A stretch of DNA of 64,000 bases from Nigrospora sphaerica (lineage: Eukaryota; Ascomycota; Sordariomycetes; Amphisphaeriales; Apiosporaceae): contig JAGVVL010000009.1 of assembly GCA_018287875.1 (NCBI GenBank), positions 1,736,001 to 1,800,000 on the forward strand, in the 5' to 3' direction. The position numbers and the translations under genes are program-made. The notes below the pieces were generated by a model. That model had not been told where the DNA came from. It was given only the letters and a program-made list of their open reading frames with translations, and made no database searches. Shown one piece after another: positions 1-13,877 of the stretch; within the stretch, counting starts at the first letter, position 1; each line of letters starts with the position of its first letter.

Positions 1-1229
<1,229 letters not shown>

Positions 1230-2501
1230 AGGGGTTGGGTGCCGAGTTGCGCAGCATTGGTCATGACGAATACTGAAACGAGATGAAGTGATGACGGAAT
1301 GGTTGGCGTTGGGGTACTAGGGCATCTTACTTTTACAAGGTGTAAAGAAAAAAGGAGGCCTGAAGCCTTGATCTTACGGAGCAGATTAGAGAAAACCAAT
1401 CGAATCACTCACATCGGGGCAAGGTTGGGCAAGACCCGTTTGCTCGTCCCGCCCTTATTTTGGGCAAGTCATCGTTCGTCGCATCTTCGTAACCTGTATT
1501 CTTCTACTCTGCCCTGCCACGTGCGGAACTGACCGGGCCTCATCCCCTTCGGGGTATTCTACTACAATCTTGCCAGTTCCGGGAGTATCCACGTCCACTT
1601 AGGCTTCTCGTCTTTTTTCTCTTCGTGTTCCCAGAGCCTCTCGTCGCAGCGGTGCTCGATTTTCAGGGTGCGCCCCATGCATTGGAAGAGAAACAATCCG
1701 TTCGACGTGATGCGGAGCAGAAGGAGTAGAAGGAACAGAGGAGGGAGGGTGAAAGGTAAGTACCTAATGTACGAAGTGCACGTGGGGTGGGGAGGGCCCC
1801 CCCCGGGTTTCACAGTAGCCGATGCGCGCGTGTGCCGAGGCTGTTCACAAGCCCCCGGAACTGGGCTTGACTCGGCGACGTCGGTGGCAGTTCTTCGCCT
1901 CTCCAACGCCCTCTTCCCCGGAATTCCACGCCGACGTCGCCAACCAGCCCTGAGGCACCGAGGCGGTGGAAAGCCGGTGGTTTTCCATTGTGTAGGTGTG
2001 TGTGTGTGTGCTTGTGTGGCGACGTACCGACCGGTTTCCATCCCGTCTGGCCTTCCCGACCTCCCGACCAACTGGGTGGCACCTGGTGGCCGGGCCCCGG
2101 TTAGTTACGAGGTATAGAAGTACCTCTTTCCCTAAGCGGATCCACCTCCATCCGCACCGCTTTTCCTGACCCGCATTCTGCATCTCTCCCTTTCCTCCAC
2201 ACTTAGGCTTGCCCTGGTTTCTCGCCTTCTATTCCTACCTCTTACCTACATCACCACTACGCCCTCCACCACCGCCACCATCGCCCTGGGCAACGAGTCG
2301 AGGCGGACGAAGCCTCTACCGCCTGTCTACTATCCTTTTTCGGCCGTACGCGTGCGGTGACCTCGTCTTGACGGGCCAAGCGACGGCATAGTATCGAAAC
2401 CCAACCCCGGCGAGTGTCGGTTCGCCGGCTACGTACCAAACAACCCCGGGCCTCGGTAGAGACCCAACCGCATCAGCACACATTCCTTTGGAACTTCATT
2501 C
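1230..2501. other. Intergenic region LYS1-PEX13
   Basis: No convincing gene. It holds the LYS1 3' UTR and, from about 2160, a C/T-rich stretch typical of fungal leaders before PEX13. A GT run lies near 1995-2012. A short minus-strand ORF with G/C-ending codons (about 1562-1679) is discussed in the findings. Confidence 0.6.
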
Positions 2502-3953
2502 ATGGCTTCGCCGCCGAAACCCTGGGAGCGAGGGGGTGCAACTGCCTCTGCCGGTACGTCCCCTTGTCGCTTGCCTATCCTGATGCAGGCGTGGTTGTCG
2601 CCGCGTGGCTTCGGCCACCCCCGTCATCTCACCACTGCTCTTCTCGCTCCCTCAATCTTGACCCCAACCCCCGACCCCGCCACTGACATGCACACCAGCT
2701 ACCATGGCCGCGTCCAGCGCTACGTCGAACGCGCTGTCTGCACCGTCCTCTGCGACCTCTACGGCCGGCGCGACGCCCGTCGTCCCCCCGCGACCCGACT
2801 CCCTCGCCTCTACCGTCAACCAGAACGCCTCGGCTTACAGTCGGCTGGGCAACAGCCCCTACAACTCTGCGTACTCGTCGCCGTACAACCGATTCGGCGG
2901 CATGGGCGGCATGGGCGGCATGTACGGAGGCTACGGCGGCATGGGCGGCATGGGCGGCATGTACGGAGGAGGCTATGGCGGCATGGGTGGCATGGGCGGC
3001 ATGTACGGCGGCATGAACCCCAACGATCCCAACCTCCAGAACAGCCTCACGAACCGCTTTGGCAACAGCACCCAGGCCACATTCCAGATGCTCGAGGGCA
3101 TCGTCGGCGCATTTTCCGGCTTCACGCAGATGCTGGAGAGCACGTACATGGCCACTCACTCAAGTTTTTTCGGTACGCAAGGCCTGATTTGTTGGCGCTT
3201 ACTCGCTTGTTCGCTAACTCCCAAACAACAGCCATGGTAGCAGTGGCGGAACAGTTGGGCAACCTTCGCGACACGCTCGGATCCGTGCTGGGCATTTTCA
3301 CTCTGATGCGATGGATCCGCACCCTCCTCGCCAAGATAACGGGACGCCCGCTGCCAGCTGATGCCATGGCACTCACCCCGGCCGCCTTTGCACGATTCGA
3401 AGGGCGCCGCTCGTCCTCGGCCGGCCCTGGCCAGCCCAAGCCGAGCCGCAAACCACTCATGTTCTTCATGCTCGCGGCTTTTGGTCTGCCATACATCATG
3501 AGTAAGATGATCAGGTCGCTTGCTGCTACCCAGGAGGAGGAGCGCAAGCGTATCGAGGCGTCAACCCCGCTGGACCCAAGCCAGCTGGAATTCTGCCGCG
3601 TACTTCATGACTTTGAGCCGCAGGGGGATGTTCAGGGCACCGACCTGGCAGCTAAGAAGGGAGATTTCATCGCAGTTCTGTCCAAGACGGACCCGCAAAC
3701 AGGCGCGCCAAGCGAGTGGTGGCGTTGCCGCGCAAGAGACGGCCGCGTAGGCTGGTTACCAGCCACCTTCCTGCAAATTGCCAAACGCCCGGGCCAGCCC
3801 ATTGCCGCTATCAAAGCTGCGCCCAGCGAGCCGTCAACGACCCGCTCCAACTCGATTACCAGTGCCACGGCCCCACCTGCGGTTCCCGTTGCCAAGGGAA
3901 AGACGGGAGACGCCAGCCTCGAAAACTTCCAGAAGTCGCAGTTCTACTCGTAG
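2502..3953 (+). CDS. PEX13: Peroxisomal membrane protein PEX13 (peroxin-13)
   Basis: Docking-complex component of the peroxisomal matrix-protein import machinery, which binds PEX14 and the cycling receptors. Three exons: 2502-2553, 2699-3172 and 3232-3953, giving 415 residues. The 17-codon first exon encodes MASPPKPWER, the conserved start of filamentous-fungal Pex13, so translation starts there and not at the ATG at 2704. Residues roughly 70-115 form a GGM/MYGG repeat. They are followed by the conserved Asn/Phe-rich core (TNRFGNSTQATFQMLEGIVG), a hydrophobic segment (PLMFFMLAAFGLPYIMSKMI) and a C-terminal SH3 domain (RVLHDFEPQ ... SEWWRCRARDGRVGWLPATF). Both introns have GTACG donors. Convergent with the permease downstream. 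Confidence 0.93.
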   Translation: MASPPKPWERGGATASAGTSPCRLPILMQAWLSPRGFGHPRHLTTALLAPSILTPTPDPATDMHTSYHGRVQRYVERAVCTVLCDLYGRRDARRPPATRLPRLYRQPERLGLQSAGQQPLQLCVLVAVQPIRRHGRHGRHVRRLRRHGRHGRHVRRRLWRHGWHGRHVRRHEPQRSQPPEQPHEPLWQQHPGHIPDARGHRRRIFRLHADAGEHVHGHSLKFFRYARPDLLALTRLFANSQTTAMVAVAEQLGNLRDTLGSVLGIFTLMRWIRTLLAKITGRPLPADAMALTPAAFARFEGRRSSSAGPGQPKPSRKPLMFFMLAAFGLPYIMSKMIRSLAATQEEERKRIEASTPLDPSQLEFCRVLHDFEPQGDVQGTDLAAKKGDFIAVLSKTDPQTGAPSEWWRCRARDGRVGWLPATFLQIAKRPGQPIAAIKAAPSEPSTTRSNSITSATAPPAVPVAKGKTGDASLENFQKSQFYS

Positions 3954-4758
3954 GACGGACGGGACACAGTGAGGAGTCAAGACTACTATTATCATGAAAA
4001 GAGGGCCGACGAACGCCCCGCGCTGGGTTTCTTATCCCCTAGCCTGCAGGCAGACAACTTCCGAGCATATACTGTACAAGCCCACGAGTCATGAGTCACA
4101 AGGGGTTGATGGGTCGATGACAAACGATACAGAGGCTGATGACGAAGGGCGTTTGCCGCGGGGGAAAAGGCTCTGCGCTCCCACCATGCGGCCAAAAGGG
4201 ATGATGACCTCGAGTAGGGCATCTCTATGCGGCCGTGTTCGGCGGGCAGGTCAGGCAAAGTCAATGTTCGGAATCGCCGTGGATCTCCAACTACGGTCAT
4301 ACGGAGGGGACTAGTCGCCCAGGGTCCGGCGGCGTGGAAGGAATACACTGTCGATGGCCACTTTCCAATTCCAGCCGTCCGGCTCCGGGCACTTGGCGCG
4401 CTGCTTTCCTATGTGTTCCGCCTTGGTGTACGATGGGCTCAGAGAGGGATGATGACGGTTCATGGGCGTTCAAGGAGAGAGGCGATGGCAATTTGCGTGT
4501 GACGTGCCGCCACCGTGTAGGCGATGCGGTTCTCGTAGCGCCATTGTAGGTTTTTGATTTTAAAGCGGAGGCGGTCGGGTAGTTTCTTGATTCGCTATAA
4601 TAATCGTTTCTTTCTTGGTCCTCCAGCAGCCAAGGCCCTTGAGTGGGTAGGAGGCTCGGACTCGACCTTGCCGGCGCAGCGAGGCCGAATCGTTCGCTGT
4701 ATAAATACCTAATGAACATGTTGTGGCGACTGGCATTTGTCTTTTTTCTTGGTGCTAC
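3954..4758. other. Convergent 3' region PEX13 / permease
   Basis: Two 3' UTRs face each other here. I see no ORF with coding character, RNA gene or repeat. Confidence 0.6.
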
Positions 4759-6436
4759 CTATCTCCTGAAATAACTCTTCTCCCAAGTGCGCAGGACGCA
4801 GTACGACAAGGCGGCAAAGACAAATGCCAGCTCGAAGCCGACGTCGCCGCCGAACTCGCCGCCGCACAGGCGGCCGATGGGGCCGGTGAAGAAGACCTGG
4901 GCCATGCCGAGCACGGCGCCGACGACGCCGCAGGCGAAGGCGCCGAGGGCGGCGACGCCAGGGGGCAGGCGACGCGGTTCGGTGTAGTCGTCGGGGTGGT
5001 AGCCAGCGAAGCCACGGCGGAAGAGGGCGTGCTCGGCGAGAGCGACGGCCTCGTAGATGGCGAGCCAGTAGCCGATGACGAGCATGAAGTTCTCGAGCCA
5101 GGCCTCGAAGTGGCTGTAGCCGGCGACGGCGAGCGCCACGTAGACGGCGGTGCCGACGGCGGTCCACAGGAAGCGCGGCACGCGCTGCGTGCGCCGGGAC
5201 AGCACCTGCAGCGACAGCGAGACCGAGTAGATGTTGGGGCAGTTGTTGGCGACGATGGAGAGGGCGAGCCCGACGAGGCAGACGTCGCCGAAGCGGCCCA
5301 GGGGCGGGCCCAGCACCGCCGCGAGCACGCCGCCGACGCCGCCGTCGGCGTAGGCCGGGCGCGAGGCCGGGGCCGTCATGACGGCGGCGCCGAGGAGCTG
5401 CGTGAAGCACAGGGGCCCCAGGAGCCCGCCCAGGGTCCACAGGAAGACGGCGTTGCGGCGGCGGTCCGCCGGCTGGTAGACGGTGTAGTCGGCGGCGTAG
5501 GCGGTCCAGCCCGTGGCGAAGCCGAAGACGGACGCGCCGAACGAAAGCACGCTGCCGGCCTCGGTCGGGCCCGTCGCGAGCGGCAGCAGGCTTTGGAACG
5601 CCCCGCCGTGCGCGAAGGTGCCCATCACGATCAGGAAGATGACGAAGCAGGGCATCCACGAGTACCGCTCGTAGCGGTGCACTAGCTTGTACCCAAAGGT
5701 GCAAATGACCAGCGTCACCAGGGCGATGATCAGGATGCCGGCCCAGCCCGGCACGGCCGGGTTCACGGCATGTATCAGCTGCGAGCCGACCATGACGTTG
5801 ATGGACGACCAGCCGATGCAGGCGAGTATGTTGAAGCAGGCGACTAGTGATAAGGTCAGCGCCGCCTTGTCTCTCCAGCCGAGGGGCCCGAATTACTCAG
5901 TTTGGTGCCGTAGAAGCCGAACCAGAATCGCGACATGACGATCTGGCGCAGGCCGAAGCGCGGGCCGAACGTGGCAAAGAAGCAGACGGGCAGGGCGCCC
6001 AGCAGGTTGAAGAAGACAATGGTGAGCGCCGTGTCGACGAAGCCCAGTTGGAAGACGGGCAGGGCGAGGACGCCGATGGCGAAGGACGAGACAACCATGT
6101 TGGCCGAGAGCCACTTCGGATACGCGTCAGCCGGCCGGCCAGAGACATGCGGCGCTCGGCGGGCAGGTAGAAGAGGGAAAGTCTGCTCACCAAGGTCCCG
6201 ACATTGCTCATGGAGGTGTCGGTCCGCTCATCGTCGGGCACGCGCTCGATGCCTCTCTGCTCGACCCCGAGCTTGCCGGCCGCCCGTTGCAGTCTTGCGT
6301 ACAGCGAGTCGCCAGCGGTGAAGTCGCCGGCGCGCACGGCATTGGCGGCGTTGCCATGGTAGCCGGTATCGCTGTCGGTCGCGGCGTATCGGTCGGATGG
6401 CGCCTTCTCCGCGACTTCAAGCGACTGGGGAAACAT
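4759..6436 (-). CDS. NCS1-family purine-cytosine permease (Fcy2/FcyB-like)
   Basis: Plasma-membrane proton symporter of the nucleobase-cation-symport-1 family; members take up cytosine, adenine, guanine or hypoxanthine. Exons on the minus strand: 6436-6191, 6113-5897, 5843-4759, giving 515 residues. The introns (77 and 53 nt) restore GTL-WLSANMVVSSF and GTKL-IACFNILACIGWSS, both family signatures. The cytosolic N-terminus carries the subfamily block KLGVEQRGIERVPDDERTDTS. Next come FGPRFGLRQIVMSRFWFG and about twelve hydrophobic segments, including ALSIVANNCPNIYSVSLSLQ. It ends EKSYFRR before a TAG. Substrate specificity within the purine/cytosine clade cannot be read from sequence alone. No neighbouring gene suggests a catabolic cluster. 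Confidence 0.92.
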
Positions 6437-9400
6437 GGATATATTCTTGTATGCACCGGAGCGGGGGCGGCGGGCTCGATGATCGGGCAGCCAGGGGCAA
6501 TGATTCGCATCGAGTGCGACGGATGCACGCAGTTTTGGCCTCATCGAACGGCGCAGGCCATCCTTTTGTAGGCCGCCACGCCGGGGATCAAGAGAGGGTC
6601 CTTCTGCTCGACTCAGGAACACAGGGAGGCCCGAAAGCGGGCGTCATGCCGTCAGAGAGCCGTGGGGAGGCCTAGACAACGGGCGGACGGTCTATGCCGG
6701 GATGCGGCAAATGCTCCCCATACAACACAACAGCCGTCGACCCTGAAATAGGATAAGTAAACCTGAGAGAAAGCTAGCAGACCCTTGTCGCGTGTACATA
6801 CATATGCGCATGGGGCTGCCGACACGCACGATCCCCCGCATGGCGGAGGAGAAGCTAGAATATCAGGTGTTGCCATAGGCTGGAGGGCAAAGGCCACGAC
6901 TGGTTACACCTGTGCCTGCCGTGCCTGTGAGAAGCAGTCGATACTAGCCAGGTGAGGAACTGGGCCTCTCGTGACATGGACCGGGTAGGTCATCATCGGT
7001 CGTCTCCTTGCGGCCCGGGCGCAATGTCGCATGGTTGGTACGACGTCTTTCTGCGTGCTGCCATGGCCATTCCGGAGGTGCCAGACCCTGGCTAATATTC
7101 CAGCCTGTCGGTGTGCAACGTGAGCACCAACAGGGGCGTGGACACACAAGCCAGGCACATCAAGCGGCTGTGGAGCGCCATGGCCGATTTCTTTCCTGCG
7201 TGATATTTGCCGTGGACGTGTTGCCTTTCCTTCGGCGGCTCATCTTGAAGAGGACAAGCCTTTGGGGTCGCAACTGGGGCCTTATCTCTCGTACTGGCTG
7301 CATAGCCCGTCGGAGGGGTGCGAGGTGGCCATGCCGGGCGATAAGAACCCATCACGAGCAAGGTACCCCCGCCTTGGCCTCGCCGATCCAGTGCGGGAGA
7401 TATGATAGGGTAGGATGTTCGGCCGCCACTGAAAGATTGCTCTCCCGCGAAACATCGGGAGCGCCAGACGCGCGACGGGCCTCACTAACGTGCCGTCGTG
7501 GGACGGCCGGCGGCTGCATACGGACCCAAAGCCGGCCTGCGGGTTTCCACGAGCCCCGTGACAGCTATTCTCAGCACGCATTCCTTGGGCAGGCTGGCTC
7601 TCCTCGAGCGTCTGACTAGGGGCAGAGCTTCCATGCGGTCCCTCGATAGGATCTTCTACCAACCAAGGCCAGTCGCAATGCCTGCACCCGGTTCGAAAGA
7701 TGATTTTCTCCAGAGCCCCCGTATGCCCCAGGCCGCTGGCGTGGACGCGGTCGAGTCGATCTTGTTGGGCCGGTTGGCATTCTCGGTTGTGCCATATGGA
7801 CCAGGCCCTCTCTCATCTCGAACCTTGTTATTGCGGTTAGCCAAACACGCAGCGAGCCTGTGATACCTGCATTTTGCCCTTCCGTTGGGCAGGCAAGCTT
7901 AAAAAGGATAATAGCACTCACCGCACCATCCGTACCAGCAGAGGTCAGTTGGCGAGTGGCACCACAGGGCCAGCGAGCCCACGTGTAAGAACATGACCAC
8001 GGGCAGGGACATAGGTACATTGTACGACGAGCCGATGATAGTCATCAGCAGTGTGCCTATCCATGAGTGATCTGCCCAGATCCGGCCGCCCTGCGAATTG
8101 CGTTTGGTGCCCCCAACGGTCCTCGCGAGGGGTGCCTGCATGCCACCAACGTTGCAGCAACCTGTTTCGACACAAAGGTCTGACTGCTTTCACGCTTCCC
8201 GTTGAAGCGGGCTCTGCTCGCTCTCGGAAACCGGGAGAGATGGTACCACTCCGCTGAGACAAGCCTGGCTGACCGGCCGGTGTTCCAGATCGGAGTAGAC
8301 AACAGGGCTGCTGGAATCTTGTGTTGCTCGCCGCCCTCTCGGGCCTTTACGGAAAAAGCTGCATCACGTACCACCATGCTGTCCCTGTCACAGATATACT
8401 GGACTGAGATCGTACTCAAGGCGGTCAGCTTTGGAAGCCATTTCCGCCTGGTGCACTTGCTCAGTTCTTCGAGGAGAGCAAGTCTCTTTGGACCGGCGCG
8501 CGGTGGTGTCGGCTGAATCCTGTTACCTCGGTAGCAAACGGCCTCCAGCACCGACCTCCCAGGTAAGATGCCTTTAAGCCCGAATGCCTCTGTTAAAGTA
8601 CCGGTGAACGGAGACGGAATCTCTGTTGTCACGCACCCGCCAGCTTTCGTGTACTCGCTGAAGAAGTAAGAAAGCATAACACCCCCTGGCTGTTAACGGG
8701 GATGCTATTGTGATACCCGCACCAGTGTCCGCGTCAGCCTAGGCGCCGGTCCCACGGACACTAGGTGACAACGGCTAAACACATAGCTGAGCGTGTAGGA
8801 AACCCGGGCCGGTACCGGACCGTCGAGTACGTCGGCATAGGGAAAGGTTACACCGTTGGCTGCGGACAGTACAGGAAGATGAACATGCAACGAAGCTGTT
8901 TCAAAAACATACCTGTCCTACAGGTCGATGATGAGGTGATGGGACTAACTGCCTGGACGCCTGTCCATACTTAGCTGCTGCTCTGCTTCCCCTCTGACCG
9001 AAAATGGTGGTACTAATACCTGCCCAGGGGCCGTCCAAGTGCGGCGTGAAAACGGTATCCTGGCGAGTCCCAGAGGTCCGAGACGATTTGGTTGACACAT
9101 CACCGCGGGAAAGCCCGTTTCCTTGCGCTGCGCTGGCTCGCCGGCCGGCTGGACCCATGCGCTCGGGTTGTGAGGAGTCAGTGATCCGGCGGTCTCTAAG
9201 TGCCCTCTTGCCATCTGCAATCAAGCAGACGCTGCGACTTGCAGTAGTGGCGCAAAAACAACCCCCGAGGCGGCTCAGGAGATGCGGGGCGGGAAAGCCG
9301 GCCGAGTTGGCAGCGTTCCATCCGACTGTTTACATCACCGATTATGTTGTGCCGTACTGGTCTGGCCAGCGAGCGGGAACCAATGCAATTGATGAGGCCG

Positions 9401-11108
9401 GCTGAAATAAACGCCGTGGGTGGCCTCTTGCCACTCGTCGTAAGAGAGACGGGACGGGATGGTTTACGCAGATTGAAGGTTGCTTTGTGACGGCGGCGAC
9501 GGCGGTTGCCGAAGGCGTTGAGCTGGGTTCCAATGCTGAAGCGCCAAAGGCTAACTCAGCTGGACGACGTCAAACGATCCACGCATCCGACCGCAAGGTA
9601 ACTTTGAAGGGAACCGAAGGACTGGCCGCCGCCGGCACGCATCTGCTCACACGTACGGGGAACACGTCACTTGGCACCGCCGGAGCGACAGGGCTGGCGA
9701 GTTCCGGATCAGGTCATCGTCTGAAGTTCGGTACGTGTTCACACACACGCCGGGACCGGGAACGGCGTGTCGCCGCTGTTCCCGTACGAGGAGCGTAAGA
9801 GGTGGTTGTATCGTATTTGTCGTGGGGTGAGGTTGCTGACTGTGTGTGCATGTGTGTGTGTGTGTGTGTGTGTGTGCAGGCGACCTTCGATGGAGTAGGC
9901 AACTCATTGGAGGCACTTGGTCAGCCCGCCACATTGTCGTCACAGCCACTGGAGTCGGGTGTACGGGATCAAAATACACGCCTAACTGCATGTGGGTAAA
10001 GTACCTACCTCCCATACTTTAGGTACCGACCTGCCTTTCACCGCGCGGGCTACCATACTGTGTACCTACTCAAGTCAGCCCAGTACTTCGGTATTTGAAG
10101 CTCCGCCCCATCGCGCATAGGACGAAGCCATCATGGCCTCCTTTCCATGCTCGTATGTCATGGTATCCATCGTCACCCGTCGCGCCGGCGGGGCCTATTT
10201 TTAAACGTCGGCACCTCGTGTACGAGGGCGTCGTGGCTGGCTAGGAACGTCCTTGGTCACCGTCGTGGAGCGGCGCCGAGTCTCCGCCCTCTAGCTCGTC
10301 GGCCGCGGACGCGAGACGAAAAAGGAAGGGCGTGTTTCTTCTTCTTCGTTTACTTCTTGCCTGTGTCCCCCCCACCAGTCACCACGTCCTCGGGTCCCCC
10401 GTTGAAATGGATATCCCGCCCTGGCCAACGCAAACCTTATGTCAAAGGCAGGTGTTATTCGCCGCGTCACGCGCGGGACGTCGCCGATAACGCGCACACC
10501 AGGAACTCGTCCGGGAGGGGGGGCGCCGCAGCTGAGACCGAACAGCAAATACCTGTAGGATCTCTTCTCGAGGCCACCCAAGTCAAGTAGACTCCAGCTT
10601 GCGAAACAACGGGGGTGCCTGTCCGAGAAAACCTCGCTTTCACGCTTTGCATAGGCCAGGAGGTACCCCGACTGGGGGGTCGTTCCCATGGCGGGTCCCG
10701 CTACCTACCGCTTCGCAAGCAGGGGTGTACCAGCTGCATGGAGGGTACGGATACGGATGATCCATCCAGGGCTCCAAGACCAGCAAGGGCTCTCTCTATC
10801 TCTCACTCCTTTGCTGGCTGGACATCATTAACTAGAAGCACGACGACAGCACTCTTAATTAGAGATAACCCTCCTGCACACCTGGTCTTGTCTTACCCGT
10901 TATCTATTTACTGTCATCGCTCGTTTCACTCGATCGTTGCCCATGGTCCCTGGACGACCGCATCATACATATTGCCTATATTCCTCCTCGTCTCGCTTCG
11001 AACTGATATCCGAATACCTATCTCTGGGCACACACGCTTTCTCCCTCTTCCCCTCCTCTCCCGGTCCCTACCTCTTCTTTTCCGTCACCGACGTTCCCAA
11101 ACGCCAGC
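6437..11108. other. Gene-poor tract upstream of the permease
   Basis: About 4.7 kb with only scattered ORFs that lack codon bias, domain signatures or hydrophobic periodicity. It is not AT-rich and shows no transposon termini I can recognise. A (GT)n tract lies at 9841-9876, and TACCTA/TAGGTA motifs cluster near 9999-10065. From about 10790 the sequence becomes C/T-rich, consistent with the leader of the gene at 11109. Confidence 0.55.
9841..9876. repeat. (GT)n microsatellite
   Basis: Near-perfect GT dinucleotide run, interrupted once by GCA. Confidence 0.9.
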
Positions 11109-11351
11109 ATGCGTTCCAACATGTTACTCTCCCTCCTGACGGCCGTTGTGGCGTGGAGCGGCTACGTCCAAGGCTCGCCCATTCGGTGTCCCGATGTAAG
11201 TCTGGTTGGCCTGCCACGCACCCCAAAGCCTTGGAAGCTGACGACGGGGACGTAGATGTCACGAGATCTCATCCTGAACGGACAGCAGCCGCCCGAAATA
11301 TGCTGCAGCTATGGGCAATGCAAAGGCGACGTGGTGATCCGGTCCGGATGA
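11109..11351 (+). CDS. Small secreted cysteine-containing protein (60 aa), family unknown
   Basis: Two exons, 11109-11195 and 11256-11351, give 60 residues. The 60-nt intron is canonical (GTAAGT ... CTGAC ... TAG, branch site about 18 nt before the acceptor). Residues 1-22 read as a signal peptide: MRSN, a hydrophobic core (LLSLLTAVVAW) and a plausible cleavage after VQG. The 38-residue mature part has four cysteines (Cys27, 45, 46, 51) in a C...CC-x4-C pattern, ending in CCSYGQCKGDVVIRSG. A strongly C/T-rich leader of about 300 nt precedes the ATG. If the intron is retained, the frame stops at the TAG of the acceptor, giving 49 residues without the CC motif. I do not recognise a named family. 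A role as effector, antimicrobial or signalling peptide is only possible, not shown. Confidence 0.65.
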
Positions 11352-13877
11352 AGTCGTGGACGGTAGCATATTCGTTTTGCCATCTTCGTCCACCATTTCG
11401 CCGTCTTCTCAACCTCCCATTTACGAATTTTACGACGGACCACACGGGCCGAAACACTGGACCCTACGCATTACACGACATGTCCCATAACGCCATACTG
11501 GTGCGGTGTCTTCCGGCCCTTGCAAAGCTCCCATACCACGCTCAGATTTTCTGTCTGTCAGGACAGCGCCCAACCGAAGTAGTCGGTGTCATGGGCCGAT
11601 TTGGTGGAGCGGATGGCGATCTATTGGCAATTGGGTAGTGGGGGTTTCGAATCAAAGACTTTCGGCAGGGGGTACCCCGCCTACCAACTGCCTGCCTACC
11701 TAATCAGGGGCCAGAGGATCCATCCATGCCCCCGGGCACCATCACTATCGCCGGCGGAATTTTCACACCGGTTGGACGGGCGATGTCCCTTTTTCGCTTC
11801 GCATGGGCGGCATGGTGTGGCAGGAGGTTGGCAGAGGGGCTCCAAATTGGGATCATCACACCTGCCATGGCACCGCACGTACAGTATGATAGCGAAGCGC
11901 ATCCCCTCGAGGCAGGCAGGAGTCTCTTGGCGAGCCCGAAGATGGTTCCATACATGACAAGAGGAGGGCTCGTGGTTTAGATGAGAGAGAGTACCGACTG
12001 TGGTCGGCATAGTGGCCGGATAGGACTGACAGCCCCCAATAAGGTCGTGAGTGTGTGCTTGCATGTGGGGGGAGCCAGCGGCATTTCATCCATCCATGGA
12101 TTCCTATAGAAAGCACTCCAACGGCCAATACAAAACATAGTCGAGAGCTGTTACTTGATGAGGGTATGTATATGCATACAACCAACGAACCCACCTCGAC
12201 TGGTCATCCCCAGTTGACACAAACCCGTTGATTGACATCCATGCACCTCCGGTACTGAGTGCGCTGCGTTGCGCTCCATTCGGCCGCCTCGGGTAAATCA
12301 CCCACAGATGCAGATGATGAATGAATGGCCTGGCTCATCGTGGCCCCACGGGGGACGGTGGTTGGGGCTTCGTATCTGCATGCCACACACGTAAGGACCA
12401 TCCCCCTCTTTACGTCTCACTCCCCGCGTCTTATCAAGAGGCAGTGAATCAACCGGACACGCCGTGGGGGAAATCGGCCGTCCACCACATCCCCTTCTTG
12501 GCTAACGTGCCGCCCAGTAAGCTGTGCATCGGCTTCTGTGCAACACATATCCGTATGGCTCAGCTAGAGATATCCATCCAGGGCCCTCGTACATATGCCC
12601 GGTCAGCTCGACTCGGCGCGAGTGGAGCTACACGGGCGCTACTCCAGTCGCCAACAACCATACACAGTACACGGTATTTGATGGTTGGATTGATCTATCA
12701 GTCCCGGCGGCATGACGAACAGCGGAAAAGAAATCATCAAGAAAAGAGAAGGAAAGAAGGAAAGGGAAAAAAAACCTGACGAATAGGCTGGGAGCCCCGC
12801 TAGCACCGACTGGCTGACACAGGGCTCTCGGTCTTTCAGAGCGCAAGCCGCTCTTTTCCACCACCCACTTCCAGGGTTCCATTAACCTCCATGCCATATC
12901 ACCGCTACATGGCGGCCCGAATGCAACCTCCACACGTGCAGGTTGTTTGGGGTATTGGTGATTGCCTTACTTAGCTTAGCACACTACAGCACCGACGGCC
13001 TTGCCGGTCGCCGTCCGTGACCACCAAACGAGAACCGTTTGGAGCTCTCTCACTTGCATCCCACGAATACAGAGTAGGCTTGTCGGTAACACAGCCGACC
13101 AAGCCTCTCCACTCGGCGCTCGGCCCAGGCGGACCAGATGCCGCTTGTTTGGGCGGGTTTGAAACTGTTGCACACCAGGACCACCGTTCCCAGTTCCGCT
13201 CCATCGAGCTTCGCCGGAACCAACTGTAAAACTTAGCCGATGCTCCCTTAACGATGCTGCATACGGCCGGTGGGTGAGATATATGTTGTCCTCCTGGCCC
13301 GGATACCTGTCGTCTGAGACGACGGCTCCGAGGCGGAAGGGAAAGGGGTTCAGAACATCATGAAACGGCAATACAATGCAAACACATTTACCCCCTTCCC
13401 CCCTTCCCCCCAGAGAGCCCTATATGATTTACCCCGAGTTTAAAGAATAGGTTTGTTTCATCGCCCATCCGCCGTCGCCGCCGAGAGCCGACCGTCCCCA
13501 ATGATGTCTCCTGGGCCCCAATAACGACAATCACCATGCATGAGCTCATCACGTAACAAACTTTCAGGTGTTCCGGGAAACGCGGTACCGGAAAGGACGG
13601 GGAGAAACGCTGAAAAGTCAACTATCCGGGTTCATGCTTGCTCCAGCGCGACACCTGGGAGAAGCAATACAGCAGTGAACACGCGGCAGGCGGGGGTGCA
13701 GCATCGCGTGGTGCTTTCCGCATGCCGTGTCACGGCGTCCCTACACGAACGTCCCCATCACGCAATGCAGTCGTCATCACTTCGTTTTTCGGGCGATGCC
13801 TTCGCTTCCTACCCGCCGTGCCCCGCCTAACCGCTGTTCTGCGACGCACGAACCCAGGTCGGCACGCCCTGACTGGC
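11352..13877. other. Gene-poor tract 3' of the secreted peptide
   Basis: 2.5 kb with no ORF of coding character on either strand. Base composition matches neighbouring intergenic DNA. Confidence 0.55.

Noticed and set aside
4709..5704. Long overlapping ORFs on both strands across the permease
   Set aside because: Out-of-frame shadows caused by GC-rich third codon positions; the permease frame alone shows NCS1 signatures.
7899..8677. Minus-strand ORFs with hydrophobic stretches and a GTGAGT site (possible transporter pseudogene)
   Set aside because: No stretch resembles a transporter family and no consistent exon chain could be built.
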